A DNA stretch of 64,000 nucleotides from Chrysogorgia sp. JL179-B06 (lineage: Eukaryota; Cnidaria; Anthozoa; Scleralcyonacea; Chrysogorgiidae), in the NCBI GenBank assembly GCA_035772405.1, contig JAYKKM010000026.1, positions 410,501 through 474,500 of the forward strand, written 5' to 3'. The notes beneath the pieces were generated by a model. That model was not told the origin of the DNA. It was given only the letters and a program-made list of their open reading frames with translations, and searched no databases. The position numbers and the translations under genes are program-made. This document shows positions 26,303 to 37,817 of this stretch, in pieces; within the stretch, counting starts at the first letter, position 1; the number at the start of each line of letters is the position of its first letter.

Positions 26303-27738
26303 TCTGATTAAAAAACTTCATCTATTGCATACAAATTCCGTGTTATTACATTACAATTGCCAATAAAAAATAAAGTTTTTCGGTTTGGGACATTAACTAG
26401 ATGTGCTAGCATTATTTTAAAGCAGATTGTTTGTTGTTTTCCACGGAACTTCGTTTGTTCAATGCAATTAAGCAGAAATATGAAACCTTCATGATGACAT
26501 GTTAGTTAAAGCACGTGCGCCTGCAAAATGCGACCCAAATATAAAGTTATTCGTTTCATATTAGAATGCCACATAGGCATTCGAAATGATACAATCTATT
26601 TTCGATGACAAACTGCTACAAAAATCTATTAATAATATGGAATGTGGTTGAATTTCAGTCACGTAATATTCCTCGGGTGAACGATATGCCGTTTATGTCA
26701 ATCCTTTCACAAACAGCTTGCGCATGTTATACTATCCCTTGCGTTATATTTCCTGTTGAATTTTTGATATTACAATACTAGTGGTAATGAACAACCAGTA
26801 TGAACATTCTTCATTGCGCACAGAATCAGTGGAACTGCGTTTGAGAGAAACGCTCAAGGTTTATATGGCCATTTAAAGTCATTGAAATCGTTTATATAGA
26901 AAGTTCTCAATTTCTAAACTAAACGCTCGCAGGCACAATAACAGGAAATGCCCTCTGAGCGGCATATTTCTCTCGCTAGGAAAGTTCATCCCCAAATTAA
27001 AGGGTAGTAAAAAAGAGCAAGTAGCAAAGTAAACAATGTATGATACTGATATTGTTCTTTGGAAACGATTTTACTCAAGTAACCATATCAAAATTTCTAT
27101 GTTTTAGAAGTTAGCACAAGTAACCACAAGTAACCACAAGTAACCATGGCAAATTAAAATAAATTAGATTATCATTCTATATTTTTAGAATGTTCGTGGT
27201 TACTTGTGGTTACTTGTGGTTACTTGTGGTTACTTGTGCAAATTTTATCATAAATAGCTGGTTACTTGTGTGAATTAAGTATTATTTGAATTCCAGTAAT
27301 CGTAAGGTATATAATTCGCAAGGAAAAAGTAACTTGCAGTTGCGAATGCAATGGCCATGTAACGTGAAACTTTATGCCCTGCAGGAAGCCTTAGTAGCTT
27401 TGCAAATGTTTGACAAAAGTGTTAGTTCATGAGTGTAGTGATCTTTAATTTGTGCTACTATGCGAAGTAAGAATAGTGTTGATCAGTTTTTCGCGTACTG
27501 TAGTTACGCACGGACGTGCGCAAGCAATAACAGGCTTGTTTACTATTTCATTCCCAAAACAATACGAGAGGTTTTAAAACCAAATTTTCGCTGTCAACTT
27601 ACAGAATATGTATATCGGCAATATTTTTTGTCAAAATTCCCAGAGTGTTTGCTCCTATAGATGTCCTATTGCCATTTTTGCCATTTGAAAACTATTTCCA
27701 AAACAAATATATAAAATGCTTAACGTGTATTTTTCAGA

Positions 27739-27981
27739 CAATCAATGACATTATTATTGGGACACTTCACTGAAAATATTCATTACTCCCCCTTGCCCCC
27801 TATTCAATGTTGGATAAAGAATAACACAATTTCTATTTCATGGTACCATTGCTGTTTGTTTTTTCAACCGATTAGTACAACATTGAAAAGGGGGGAGGGG
27901 GGTTTCAAGGGGTAAAATTAAAACATTTTGGTAAAAAAATCGATTCATTTGATGTGTCCCAGGTTTTTTTGTCACTGATTG
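27739..27981. mobile_element. M6, 243-bp module
   Basis: Lies between U14 and U15, the position that is a CAG scar in the two other higher-order repeats. Confidence 0.85.
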
Positions 27982-30900
27982 TCTGATTAAAAAACTTCAT
28001 CTATTGCATACAAATTCCGTGTTATTACATTACAATTGCCAATAAAAAATAAAGTTTTTCGGTTTGGGACATTAACTAGATGTGCTAGCATTATTTTAAA
28101 GCAGATTGTTTGTTGTTTTCCACGGAACTTCGTTTGTTCAATGCAATTAAGCAGAAATATGAAACCTTCATGATGACATGTTAGTTAAAGCACGTGCGCC
28201 TGCAAAATGCGACCCAAATATAAAGTTATTCGTTTCATATTAGAATGCCACATAGGCATTCGAAATGATACAATCTATTTTCGATGACAAACTGCTACAA
28301 AAATCTATTAATAATATGGAATGTGGTTGAATTTCAGTCACGTAATATTCCTCGGGTGAACGATATGCCGTTTATGTCAATCCTTTCACAAACAGCTTGC
28401 GCATGTTATACTATCCCTTGCGTTATATTTCCTGTTGAATTTTTGATATTACAATACTAGTGGTAATGAACAATCAGTATGAACATTCTTCATTGCGCAC
28501 AGAATCAGTGGAACTGCGTTTGAGAGAAACGCTCAAGGTTTATATGGCCATTTAAAGTCATTGAAATCGTTTATATAGAAAGTTCTCAATTTCTAAACTA
28601 AACGCTCGCAGGCACAATAACAGGAAATGCCCTCTGAGCGGCATATTTCTCTCGCTAGGAAAGTTCATCCCCAATTAAAGGGTAGTAAAAAAGAGCAAGT
28701 AGCAAAGTAAACAATGTATGATACTGATATTGTTCTTTGGAAACGATTTTACTCAAGTAACCATATCAAAATTTCTATGTTTTAGAAGTTAGCACAAGTA
28801 ACCACAAGTAACCACAAGTAACCATGGCAAATTAAAATAAATTAGATTATCATTCTATATTTTTAGAATGTTCGTGGTTACTTGTGGTTACTTGTGGTTA
28901 CTTGTGGTTACTTGTGCAAATTTTATCATAAATAGCTGGTTACTTGTGTGAATTAAGTATTATTTGAATTCCAGTAATCGTAAGGTATATAATTCGCAAG
29001 GAAAAAGTAACTTGCAGTTGCGAATGCAATGGCCATGTAACGTGAAACTTTATGCCCTGCAGGAAGCCTTAGTAGCTTTGCAAATGTTTGACAAAAGTGT
29101 TAGTTCATGAGTGTAGTGATCTTTAATTTGTGCTACTATGCGAAGTAAGAATAGTGTTGATCAGTTTTTCGCGTACTGTAGTTACGCACGGACGTGCGCA
29201 AGCAATAACAGGCTTGTTTACTATTTCATTCCCAAAACAATACGAGAGGTTTTAAAACCAAATTTTCGCTGTCAACTTACAGAATATGTATATCGGCAAT
29301 ATTTTTAGTCAAAATTCCCAGAGTGTTTGCTCCTATAAATGTCCTAATGCCATTTTTGCCATTTGAAAACTATTTCCAAAACAAATATATAAAATGCTTA
29401 ACGTGTATTTTTCAGACTGTCTGATTAAAAAACTTCATCTATTGCATACAAATTCCGTGTTATTACATTACAATTGCCAATAAAAAATAAAGTTTTTCGG
29501 TTTGGGACATTAACTAGATGTGCTAGCATTATTTTAAAGCAGATTGTTTGTTGTTTTCCACGGAACTTCGTTTGTTCAATGCAATTAAGCAGAAATATGA
29601 AACCTTCATGATGACATGTTAGTTAAAGCACGTGCGCCTGCAAAATGCGACCCAAATATAAAGTTATTCATTTCATATTAGAATGCCACATAGGCATTCG
29701 AAATGATACAATCTATTTTCGATGACAAACTGCTACAAAAATCTATTAATAATATGGAATGTGGTTGAATTTCAGTCACGTAATATTCCTCGGGTGAACG
29801 ATATGCCGTTTATGTCAATCCTTTCACAAACAGCTTGCGCATGTTATACTATCCCTTGCGTTATATTTCCTGTTGAATTTTTGATATTACAATACTAGTG
29901 GTAATGAACAACCAGTATGAACATTCTTCATTGCGCACAGAATCAGTGGAACTGCGTTTGAGAGAAACGCTCAAGGTTTATATGGCCATTTAAAGTCATT
30001 GAAATCGTTTATATAGAAAGTTCTCAATTTCTAAACTAAACGCTCGCAGGCACAATAACAGGAAATGCCCTCTGAGCGGCATATTTCTCTCGCTAGGAAA
30101 GTTCATCCCCAATTAAAGGGCAGTAAAAAAGAGCAAGTAGCAAAGTAAACAATGTATGATACTGATATTGTTCTTTGGAAACGATTTTACTCAAGTAACC
30201 ATATCAAAATTTCTATGTTTTAGAAGTTAGCACAAGTAACCACAAGTAACCATGGCAAATTAAAATAAATTAGATTATCATTCTATATTTTTAGAATGTT
30301 CGTGGTTACTTGTGGTTACTTGTGGTTACTTGTGGTTACTTGTGCAAATTTTATCATAAATAGCTGGTTACTTGTGTGAATTAAGTATTATTTGAATTCC
30401 AGTAATCGTAAGGTATATAATTCGCAAGGAAAAAGTAACTTGCAGTTGCGAATGCAATGGCCATGTAACGTGAAACTTTATGCCCTGCAGGAAGCCTTAG
30501 TAGCTTTGCAAATGTTTGACAAAAGTGTTAGTTCATGAGTGTAGTGATCTTTAATTTGTGCTACTATGCGAAGTAAGAATAGTGTTGATCAGTTTTTCGC
30601 GTACTGTAGTTACGCACGGACGTGCGCAAGCAATAACAGGCTTGTTTACTATTTCATTCCCAAAACAATACGAGAGGTTTTAAAACCAAATTTTCGCTGT
30701 CAACTTACAGAATATGTATATCGGCAATTTTTTTAATCAAAATTCCCAGAGTGTTTGCTCCTATAGATGTCCTAATGCCATTTTTGCCATTTGAAAACTA
30801 TTTCCAAAACAAATATATAAAATGCTTAACGTGTATTTTTCAGACAGTCTGATTAAAAAACTTCATCTATTGCATACAAATTCCGTGTTATTACATTACA

Positions 30901-32305
30901 ATTGCCAATAAAAAATAAAGTTTTTCGGTTTGGGACATTAACTAGATGTGCTAGCATTATTTTAAAGCAGATTGTTTGTTGTTTTCCACGGAACTTCGTT
31001 TGTTCAATGCAATTAAGCAGAAATATGAAACCTTCATGATGACATGTTAGTTAAAGCACGTGCGCCTGCAAAATGCGACCCAAATATAAAGTTATTCGTT
31101 TCATATTATAAGAATGCCACATAGGCATTCGAAATGATACAATCTATTTTCGATGACAAACTGCTACAAAAATCTATTAATAATATGGAATGTGGTTGAA
31201 TTTCAGTCACGTAATATTCCTCGGGTGAACGATATGCCGTTTATGTCAATCCTTTCACAAACAGCTTGCGCATGTTATACTATCCCTTGCGTTATATTTC
31301 CTGTTGAATTTTTGATATTACAATACTAGTGGTAATGAACAACCAGTATGAACATTCTTCATTGCGCACAGAATCAGTGGAACTGCGTTTGAGAGAAACG
31401 CTCAAGGTTTATATGGCCATTTAAAGTCATTGAAATCGTTTATATAGAAAGTTCTCAATTTCTAAACTAAACGCTCGCAGGCACAATAACAGGAAATGCC
31501 CTCTGAGCGGCATATTTCTCTCGCTAGGAAAGTTCATCCCCAATTAAAGGGTAGTAAAAAAGAGCAAGTAGCAAAGTAAACAATGTATGATACTGATATT
31601 GTTCTTTGGAAACGATTTTACTCAAGTAACCATATCAAAATTTCTATGTTTTAGAAGTTAGCACAAGTAACCACAAGTAACCACAAGTAACCATGGCAAA
31701 TTAAAATAAATTAGATTATCATTCTATATTTTTAGAATGTTCGTGGTTACTTGTGGTTACTTGTGGTTACTTGTGGTTACTTGTGGTTACTTGTGGTTAC
31801 TTGTGCAAATTTTATCATAAATAGCTGGTTACTTGTGTGAATTAAGTATTATTTGAATTCCAGTAATCGTAAGGTATATAATTCGCAAGGAAAAAGTAAC
31901 TTGCAGTTGCGAATGCAATGGCCATGTAACGTGAAACTTTATGCCCTGCAGGAAGCCTTAGTAGCTTTGCAAATGTTTGACAAAAGTGTTAGTTCATGAG
32001 TGTAGTGATCTTTAATTTGTGCTACTATGCGAAGTAAGAATAGTGTTGATCAGTTTTTCGCGTACTGTAGTTACGCACGGACGTGCGCAAGCAATAACAG
32101 GCTTGTTTACTATTTCATTCCCAAAACAATACGAGAGGTTTTAAAACCAAATTTTCGCTGTCAACTTACAGAATATGTATATCGGCAATTTTTTTAGTCA
32201 AAATTCCCAGAGTGTTTGCTCCTATAAATGTCCTAATGCCATTTTTGCCATTTGAAAACTATTTCCAAAACAAATATATAAAATGCTTAACGTGTATTTT
32301 TCAGA

Positions 32306-32545
32306 CAATCAATGACATTATTATTGGGACACTTCACTGAAAATATTCATTACTCCCCCTTGCCCCCTATTCAATGTTGGATAAAGAATAACACATTTCT
32401 ATTTCATGGTACCATTGCTGTTTGTTTCTCAACCGATTAGTACAACATTGAAAAGGGGGGAGGGGGGTTCAAGGGGTAAAATTAAAACATTTTGGTAAAA
32501 AAATCGATTCATTTGATGTGTCCCAGGTTTTTTTGTCACTGATTG
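32306..32545. mobile_element. M7, 240-bp module closing the array
   Basis: Ends TGTCACTGATTG and is followed by TA. The right flank AGTTAGCCTAAC belongs to the transposon arm. Confidence 0.85.
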
Positions 32546-33494
32546 TAGTTAGCCTAACCTCCAGGGTCATTTGCTGATGTTAAACATGTAAAAAAGTTCT
32601 TGACACCAACTGCATGGGAGAAGGATTTTAGCTAATATCCTTCCTGTATTTTATATATATATATACCATATATTAGCTAGGTAGTAATTTGTCACAGATT
32701 CAAATGCAATTTTAGTGACATTGCTAATTAAAGATAATTCAGAATCTATTGTGGCTGCTTAGTTAGCCCATAGCAACTTGTATTTCTATGGATTTATGAG
32801 TTGTCACAGAGGTGTTAACTCTTCTATTAACTAAACGGTAAGAGCTACATGTAATTAGGACATGACTGCCACATACACAACATGTAAATATGTCAGCTAC
32901 AAGATAAAAATGTAATTTTAACAGTAATTCACAATACTATACCCAATTACAAAGATGACGTTCAAACAGCCTAGAGCAGAATATCTTTATTTTCTTTCAT
33001 CTGTCATGGATGATGATCCCAGGAATTTCTTCCCAAATATGGCACATAAATGTAACTTGTTTGGCATTTTTCATGTTCTCATACGGTAATTTCCATTGAA
33101 TTAAGTCACGAATATCCTGAAATCAAAATTATATGATTGTGTTAGTAAATACTGTAAATGTTTTAAATGTCAATTTTCAAATGCTAAAGATGGGTTATGT
33201 TGAGTGAGTTTAATTACGGTAACTTAAGCATCTGCATGCATGCTGTGTAGCAAAACGTTTTCATAAATAAATTTAAGCTATAATGTTTCTCATGGAGAAG
33301 GCAGGAAATAAAATCAGACATAGAATCCATAATCCACTACATACAGTACAAGAGCTGAGTGGCATTCTTGCCACCTGAATATAAAATTCATATCTTGACT
33401 GCTGAGACAACCATGTACTGTAATATCCCTCATACAGTACACCATGGCATATATACATATATTCAAGTTTAACTGTTCAAGTTTGGTTGGATAA

Positions 33495-33752
33495 GGCCAC
33501 ACCAATTTGATACTTCAGGGCACTGATTCAAAATTTTTAGGGTCGGTCGGAAAAATGAAAATAAAAAAGTACAAGCTCGTACTCAGTCTTTTCACCTGCC
33601 TAGCAGGTGAAAAGCCTAGGTACGAGGGTGAAAAGCACAAAAATAACCAATTTTTGATCAAAGTAAATGATAGGTACAAATTTTATTTTATTTGGTTTCA
33701 CAAAAACAGGGTCGGTCAGATCCGCGCCCTGAACAATTAAATTTGTGTGGCC
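33495..33752. mobile_element. PIF/Harbinger-like MITE, TAA target duplication
   Basis: The ends GGCCACAC and GTGTGGCC are extended by imperfect inverted sequence (AATTTG, CAGGGC, GGGTCGGTC). TAA flanks both sides (33492-33494, 33753-33755). A 3-bp TWA duplication is the Harbinger signature. Block B at about 35940-35970 lacks it and continues through the empty site. Confidence 0.8.
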
Positions 33753-34080
33753 TAATGAGTCAGGACATTATCTGAGAGAAAATAACACTCATGCAAGAAT
33801 AAAGTGATGAGTCAATGTTAAATGTATTATTAATAACACTGTTTATCAAATAACATTTTGAAAACTTGCGCACTGATTGGCTAAGAGCCATGTTTATATA
33901 ACTGTATGTAAACATGGATTTTTCCCGCCATTTTTATAAAATGGACTGCAAGACGAACCTTTGCTCACAAACAGCTAAAATGTCGATAAATATGTTCTGT
34001 GAGAGCCAACAAGAAAAAAAGCGAGAAGATTGGATGCTTTTCTTCACAGTTAAGAGCGTTTATGTTCAAAAAACATCTTT

Positions 34081-34207
34081 CCGTGTTTACATACAGTTAT
34101 AGAAACACTCGTAAAAGTTTGAGAGAACTCGAAATTGTGTGGAAACACGAGCCCACTAATTTCTCCCAAACTTCCACTCATGTTTCTATAACTGTATGTA
34201 AACACGG
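34081..34207. mobile_element. 127-bp foldback (perfect 27-bp ends)
   Basis: The arm starting CCGTGTTTACATACAGTTAT is exactly inverted at 34181-34207, and pairing continues imperfectly to the centre (GTTTGAGAG against CTCCCAAAC). A related half-site lies at 33889-33916 next to a CCAAT-box-like GATTGGCTAAGAG. The segment about 33840-34240 is absent from block B. Confidence 0.75.
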
Positions 34208-35191
34208 AAAATGTTTTCTATTTCTTAAATATAACACACAATAACATGCGTGGATATTTTCTTGATTGTCCTCTAACTCGTACAGACTTGTATAGGTCAG
34301 TAGAAGCAAACATAGCTTGCATGAGAAAAATAAACTTTTTGAAGTCTCTTTTGACCCTAGGGCGAGGGCAAATTTCCAGTGTCTTAAGGAAGCTGCTAAT
34401 TAGTAAAGGCATTTTATCCGTTAGGTAGTCATTTGACTAGGTATAGTCATTTAGGTAGTTATTTGAGACAGGTTCAATTCAATTTAAGTGACAGTGCTAA
34501 TTAAAAATAATTTAGGAACTATTGTGGCTTATGCTTAGGTAGCCCACCCATACCAACTTATGGATGTGTATAGTATGAGATGTCACAGAGCTGTTAACCC
34601 TTCTACTAATTAAATGGCATCTTGAGCTAATTATGAATGTCATGTACACAATATGCAAAAATGTAATGCATTATACAGTAATTCAAATTTCACAATACAT
34701 AATAGATACTAACCGATTACAAAGATGACTTTCACACAGACAAAGCAGAATGTCTTTATTTTCTTTTTTCTGTCATGTATGATGATCCCAGGAACTTCTT
34801 CCCATATAAGGCACATACCGTATATGTAACTTGTTTGGCATTATCATGTTTTCATATGATGACTGGATATAATACGAAAATGATGATGACTGTTGAATTA
34901 AGTCAAGAAAATCCTGGAATCAATATTATATGTTAGTAAATAAATGCTTTAAATGTCAATTTTCAAAACGTTAAGAATTGTATTATGTTGAGTGAGTTTA
35001 ATCATGGTAACTCAAGCAACGTGCAAGCTGTGTACCATTGAAATTTCTGTAAGCATTGATCTTAAAGTGCCCCTGAGATAACTACAAGATATTGATACCT
35101 GCCATTTGTTATCATGGAAATATAATTGTTCACATTTGCCAGAAAACAAAAAAATGTCTATGGAGAAGGCAGGAACTTTCTTGCCACATGA

Positions 35192-35505
35192 CAGTGGCGG
35201 CACAACGTGGTGTGGGCCCCGGTGAAAGAAACCAGTTTGGGCCCCCCTCCCACAAAGTGACAACATGTATGTTTTTTCATGTATAATTTTTTGAATTTAG
35301 GGTCTCTGAAATGACATTTCCTGCGAGAGCACCTTTGAGTAAAATCTAAAGACCACAAATCACTTTTTTGTAGTTTATCCATTATTTTTAAGAAACTATT
35401 ATTAATAATAGCACCATTGAAAAAAAGTGGCAATTTGCCGGATGGACCCCTCGGCCCAACTTCGTGGTGCGGTGCACCGTTTGCACACCCGTAGTGTCGT
35501 CACTG
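35192..35505. mobile_element. hAT MITE, 314 bp, perfect 8-bp TSD
   Basis: The ends CAGTGGCGGCAC and GTGTCGTCACTG are inverted (10 of 12). CCACATGA stands at 35184-35191 and again at 35506-35513. CAGTG ends with an 8-bp duplication define hAT. The interior contains GGGCCCC blocks. Block A (about 33375) has the uninterrupted CCACCTGAATATAAAATTCAT. No transposase. Confidence 0.92.
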
Positions 35506-35789
35506 CCACATGAACATAAAATTTATATCTTGTCACCACCATGTAATATCTAATTTATATAAGTAACTCAAGTTATTATTTAATACACTTACACCTGGCA
35601 TATGACCACTGTGATATGACATACATGTATGTATTTATTATATAGATGGGAGTGTTTTACTAATAAATATGCAGTGACATATTTTCCATATCCTCAGTAG
35701 TGAAGATATCGATCACATGATTAAACATTTTCCCACCTTTTGCATTGAACCTATATAATAAAAAGAAAATTAGAAGATGGCTTGAAGAT

Positions 35790-35884
35790 ATGAATTTTAT
35801 CTTCAAGTGGTGTAAACAATAGTTTACTTATTCGCTGCGCTCATTCGTAAAATATTGTTTTCACCACTCGAAGATAAAATTCAT
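35790..35884. repeat. 95-bp hairpin repeat
   Basis: ATGAATTTTATCTTCAAGTG at 35790 is inverted at 35854-35884 with about 3 mismatches over 31 bp. The loop contains TTCGCTGCGCTCATTCG. Likely a small foldback element. Confidence 0.7.
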
Positions 35885-36190
35885 TTCTTTGCACCACCGT
35901 GTAATATCCTGTATATATTTAACTGCTTAAGTTTTGTTTGATAATAAGTAATAACTCAGGGCTTTATCTGAGAGAAAATAACACTCATGCTAGATTGAGA
36001 TGCTGAGTCAATGATACAGTAAATGTATTATAATACTGTATAAACACACATGCATGAATAACTACAAACTGTGCAATACGCCAATAATATTTTCTTGATG
36101 TCATCTCATTCATTTTGTATAAAATCATGCACAACAGACTTGTATGGGCCAGTAGAAGCAGTATGGCTTGCATGAGAAACATAAACATTT

Positions 36191-37494
36191 TCTAACCAAT
36201 TGCGAACTTTGATGTCTGAGTATGATATATAAATAATTTCGAACTATGTTATGCTGATTGTAAAGTCTTCGTTAAAATCGAATCTCGAAAATATAACAGC
36301 TACAGTATCACTATCAGTAAATTGTCAGGCCGAACATACAGGCAAACACAACTCAAAAATAACCCTCTAAAACAACCATCCAATCATTTGATTACAATAA
36401 TATAATGAAAACAAACAATTGAATAAGAACAGGGAATAAATAAATGCGCATTATTTATTAAACAGCTTATTCAATAGCTAGTGCCGACTCAATCAAATGA
36501 TATACAAATATTACTGATTAAACTGAATGTGACTTATCTTTTAAAATCTGACTGCAATCCTCGTGACCTCGTCTAAAGCCCACGACTAGGAAAGCAACGA
36601 GTCCTTTTGAAAACCATCACAAAATACAGCCAAGAAATTCAAATTAAATATCAAAATATAACGATCAAACATCAACAATCACCAAGTTCGCCTTGAAACA
36701 TTTCGAAATGGCCGCGTGGTGTATTGTATCCCATGATTCTTTGAGGTCTCACAAGAATCGTGGGGAGCGGAGCTAAGACCCTGGGTACGAGGTTGGGGAT
36801 TCGCTTGCGCGCGCGTGTCATTCAGCCACACTTTCCGCGTTGTTCGTTTTATGTTCGATTTAAAGTTTTTATTTTGTTATATTGTATTAATTATTGGATA
36901 CAAATTTTGCGAAAAATGCTAGTTTAACAAAAACCAAGTGACTGTAAATCAATTTTAATGGACATCTTTGTGTACAAAGTGGACACAGACCACGTCACAT
37001 CAAGGTTATTTTCTCGAGATTCAGAAGCTTTACAAGAACAAAAACCCTAACCATAATCCAAATAAAAACTCTAGTCATAACCCTAAAATAAAATAATAAA
37101 TGAATACTAACCCTACTTTTAAACTAAATATTTCAATGATATATATAATATTATGTGTCCAATACACAAAGTAGCAGGCCTTTAATGTGCCTAGCAATTT
37201 TGTAAAAATACTTCGGGTACCTATATCTAATCGGTGACCTAACACGGATCAGAAATTTTGTTTTAGAGTTAGGATTATCAGAGTTAGATTTGCGCTAACT
37301 TACACTGTGTTATTTAAATTAATTAAATATATGGGATATTCATCGCTAGGGACTATTGAGCAGGGTGAATCATCCCCAGGGATGAATGACAGCTGGAGGT
37401 CATGCATCCCTTCGGTTTACTCGTTCCTTGGGGCCACTGCTGTTCCTAAATATTACTACATATCCCTGCATGCTCATTGAAAAATACACATGTG
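36191..37494. other. rest of right arm, non-coding
   Basis: No supported frame. Degenerate ACCCTAA/CCCTAA words lie at 37042-37090, and a GCGCGCGCG run is near 36806. GTACCCAGG/GAGGTTGG-type sequence near 36780 resembles 58670-58690. Confidence 0.5.
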
Positions 37495-37815
37495 ATTGTT
37501 CTTTAGTTAAATGTAAACCAAATGCTATATCAGCTAAAATTTCTTTATAACCAGTTAAAAATTGGATAACTATAGCTTCAAAACATAAGTAGGTGCAACC
37601 AATTTGGTTTTGGCACTTTTATTATAAATTGGTTACTTTGACCATTTTTTATTAGTTGTAACCAAATTTGTTTGGTTGTTTTGACCAATATAACTCTAAA
37701 GCTATACAATAACCAATTAATTTAGGTTGTAACCAATACAATTGGTTGTCTTAACAGTTTTAAATTGGTTGCAACCAATTTAAACGGTTATTTTAACCAG
37801 TCGTTTTTTACAGTG
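37495..37815. repeat. right subterminal repeat cluster of the giant element
   Basis: Dense AACCAATT/AATTGGTT words in both orientations mirror 5353-5640 and end at TTTTTTACAGTG. Confidence 0.75.
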
Positions 37816-37817
37816 CA

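Larger units (their letters stand above)
26060..32305. repeat. higher-order repeat copy 3 (M5-U14-M6-U15-U16-U17)
   Basis: U14, U15, U16 and U17 carry most of the diagnostic variants of U3-U6 and U7-U10, but here an M stands between the first two units, where copies 1 and 2 have a CAG scar. Confidence 0.88.
6367..32545. repeat. 26.2-kb satellite array: 17 U units, 7 M modules, 11 scars
   Basis: Order: M1 U1 M2 U2 M3 U3 s U4 s U5 s U6 M4 U7 s U8 s U9 s U10 s U11 s U12 s U13 M5 U14 M6 U15 s U16 s U17 M7. U units: 6607-8051, 8292-9736, 9977-11411, 11415-12849, 12853-14277, 14281-15735, 15976-17410, 17414-18848, 18852-20266, 20270-21724, 21728-23143, 23147-24601, 24605-26059, 26303-27738, 27982-29416, 29420-30844, 30848-32305. 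Each U starts TCTGATTAAAAAAC and ends TATTTTTCAGA. Units differ by only a few bases apart from length steps of 10 bp. The array begins with CAATCAATGACA (M1) and ends with TGTCACTGATTG (M7), and is flanked by TA on both sides (6365-6366, 32546-32547). No transposase, RNA gene or long frame is seen in a unit. Confidence 0.97.
32690..36190. repeat. right arm of the giant element: two diverged direct copies
   Basis: Block A (about 32690-34345) and block B (about 34440-36190) share, in order, GATGATCCCAGGAA, TGTTGAGTGAGTTTAAT, GAGAAGGCAGGAA, CTGAGAGAAAATAACACTCATGC, GACTTGTAT and AGTAGAAGCA. Each has insertions missing in the other (Harbinger MITE and foldback in A, hAT MITE in B), so each block preserves the empty sites of the other. 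Frames of 60-90 codons here are not conserved between the blocks. Confidence 0.8.
5353..37815. mobile_element. giant (32,463 bp) CACTA/EnSpm-like DNA transposon, non-autonomous
   Basis: The ends are CACTGTAAAAAA (5353) and TTTTTTACAGTG (37815). The first and last 30 bp are inverted with 3 mismatches. CA precedes (5351-5352) and follows (37816-37817) the element, a 2-bp target duplication. Deleting the element plus one CA joins the LINE frame exactly (RLVT followed by GVKKSEH). CACTR termini, 2-3 bp duplications and clustered short subterminal repeats are known features of CACTA/EnSpm (CMC) elements. I infer that superfamily from these signs, not from a transposase, as none is encoded. The cargo is a 26-kb satellite array plus several smaller elements. 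Length compared with the family: most non-autonomous elements are far shorter. Confidence 0.85.

Noticed and set aside
11133..27660. 66-residue frame in U3, U7 and U14 as a gene
   Set aside because: Disrupted by stops in the other 14 units. The three open copies are the same higher-order position, so they are not independent evidence of selection.
6367..32545. M modules as LTRs of a retrotransposon
   Set aside because: M has inverted rather than TG...CA ends, is folded throughout, and no primer-binding site, polypurine tract or pol remnant is visible in U.
6367..32545. CRISPR array
   Set aside because: Units are 1.4 kb of near-identical sequence without short repeat-spacer alternation, and the DNA is eukaryotic.
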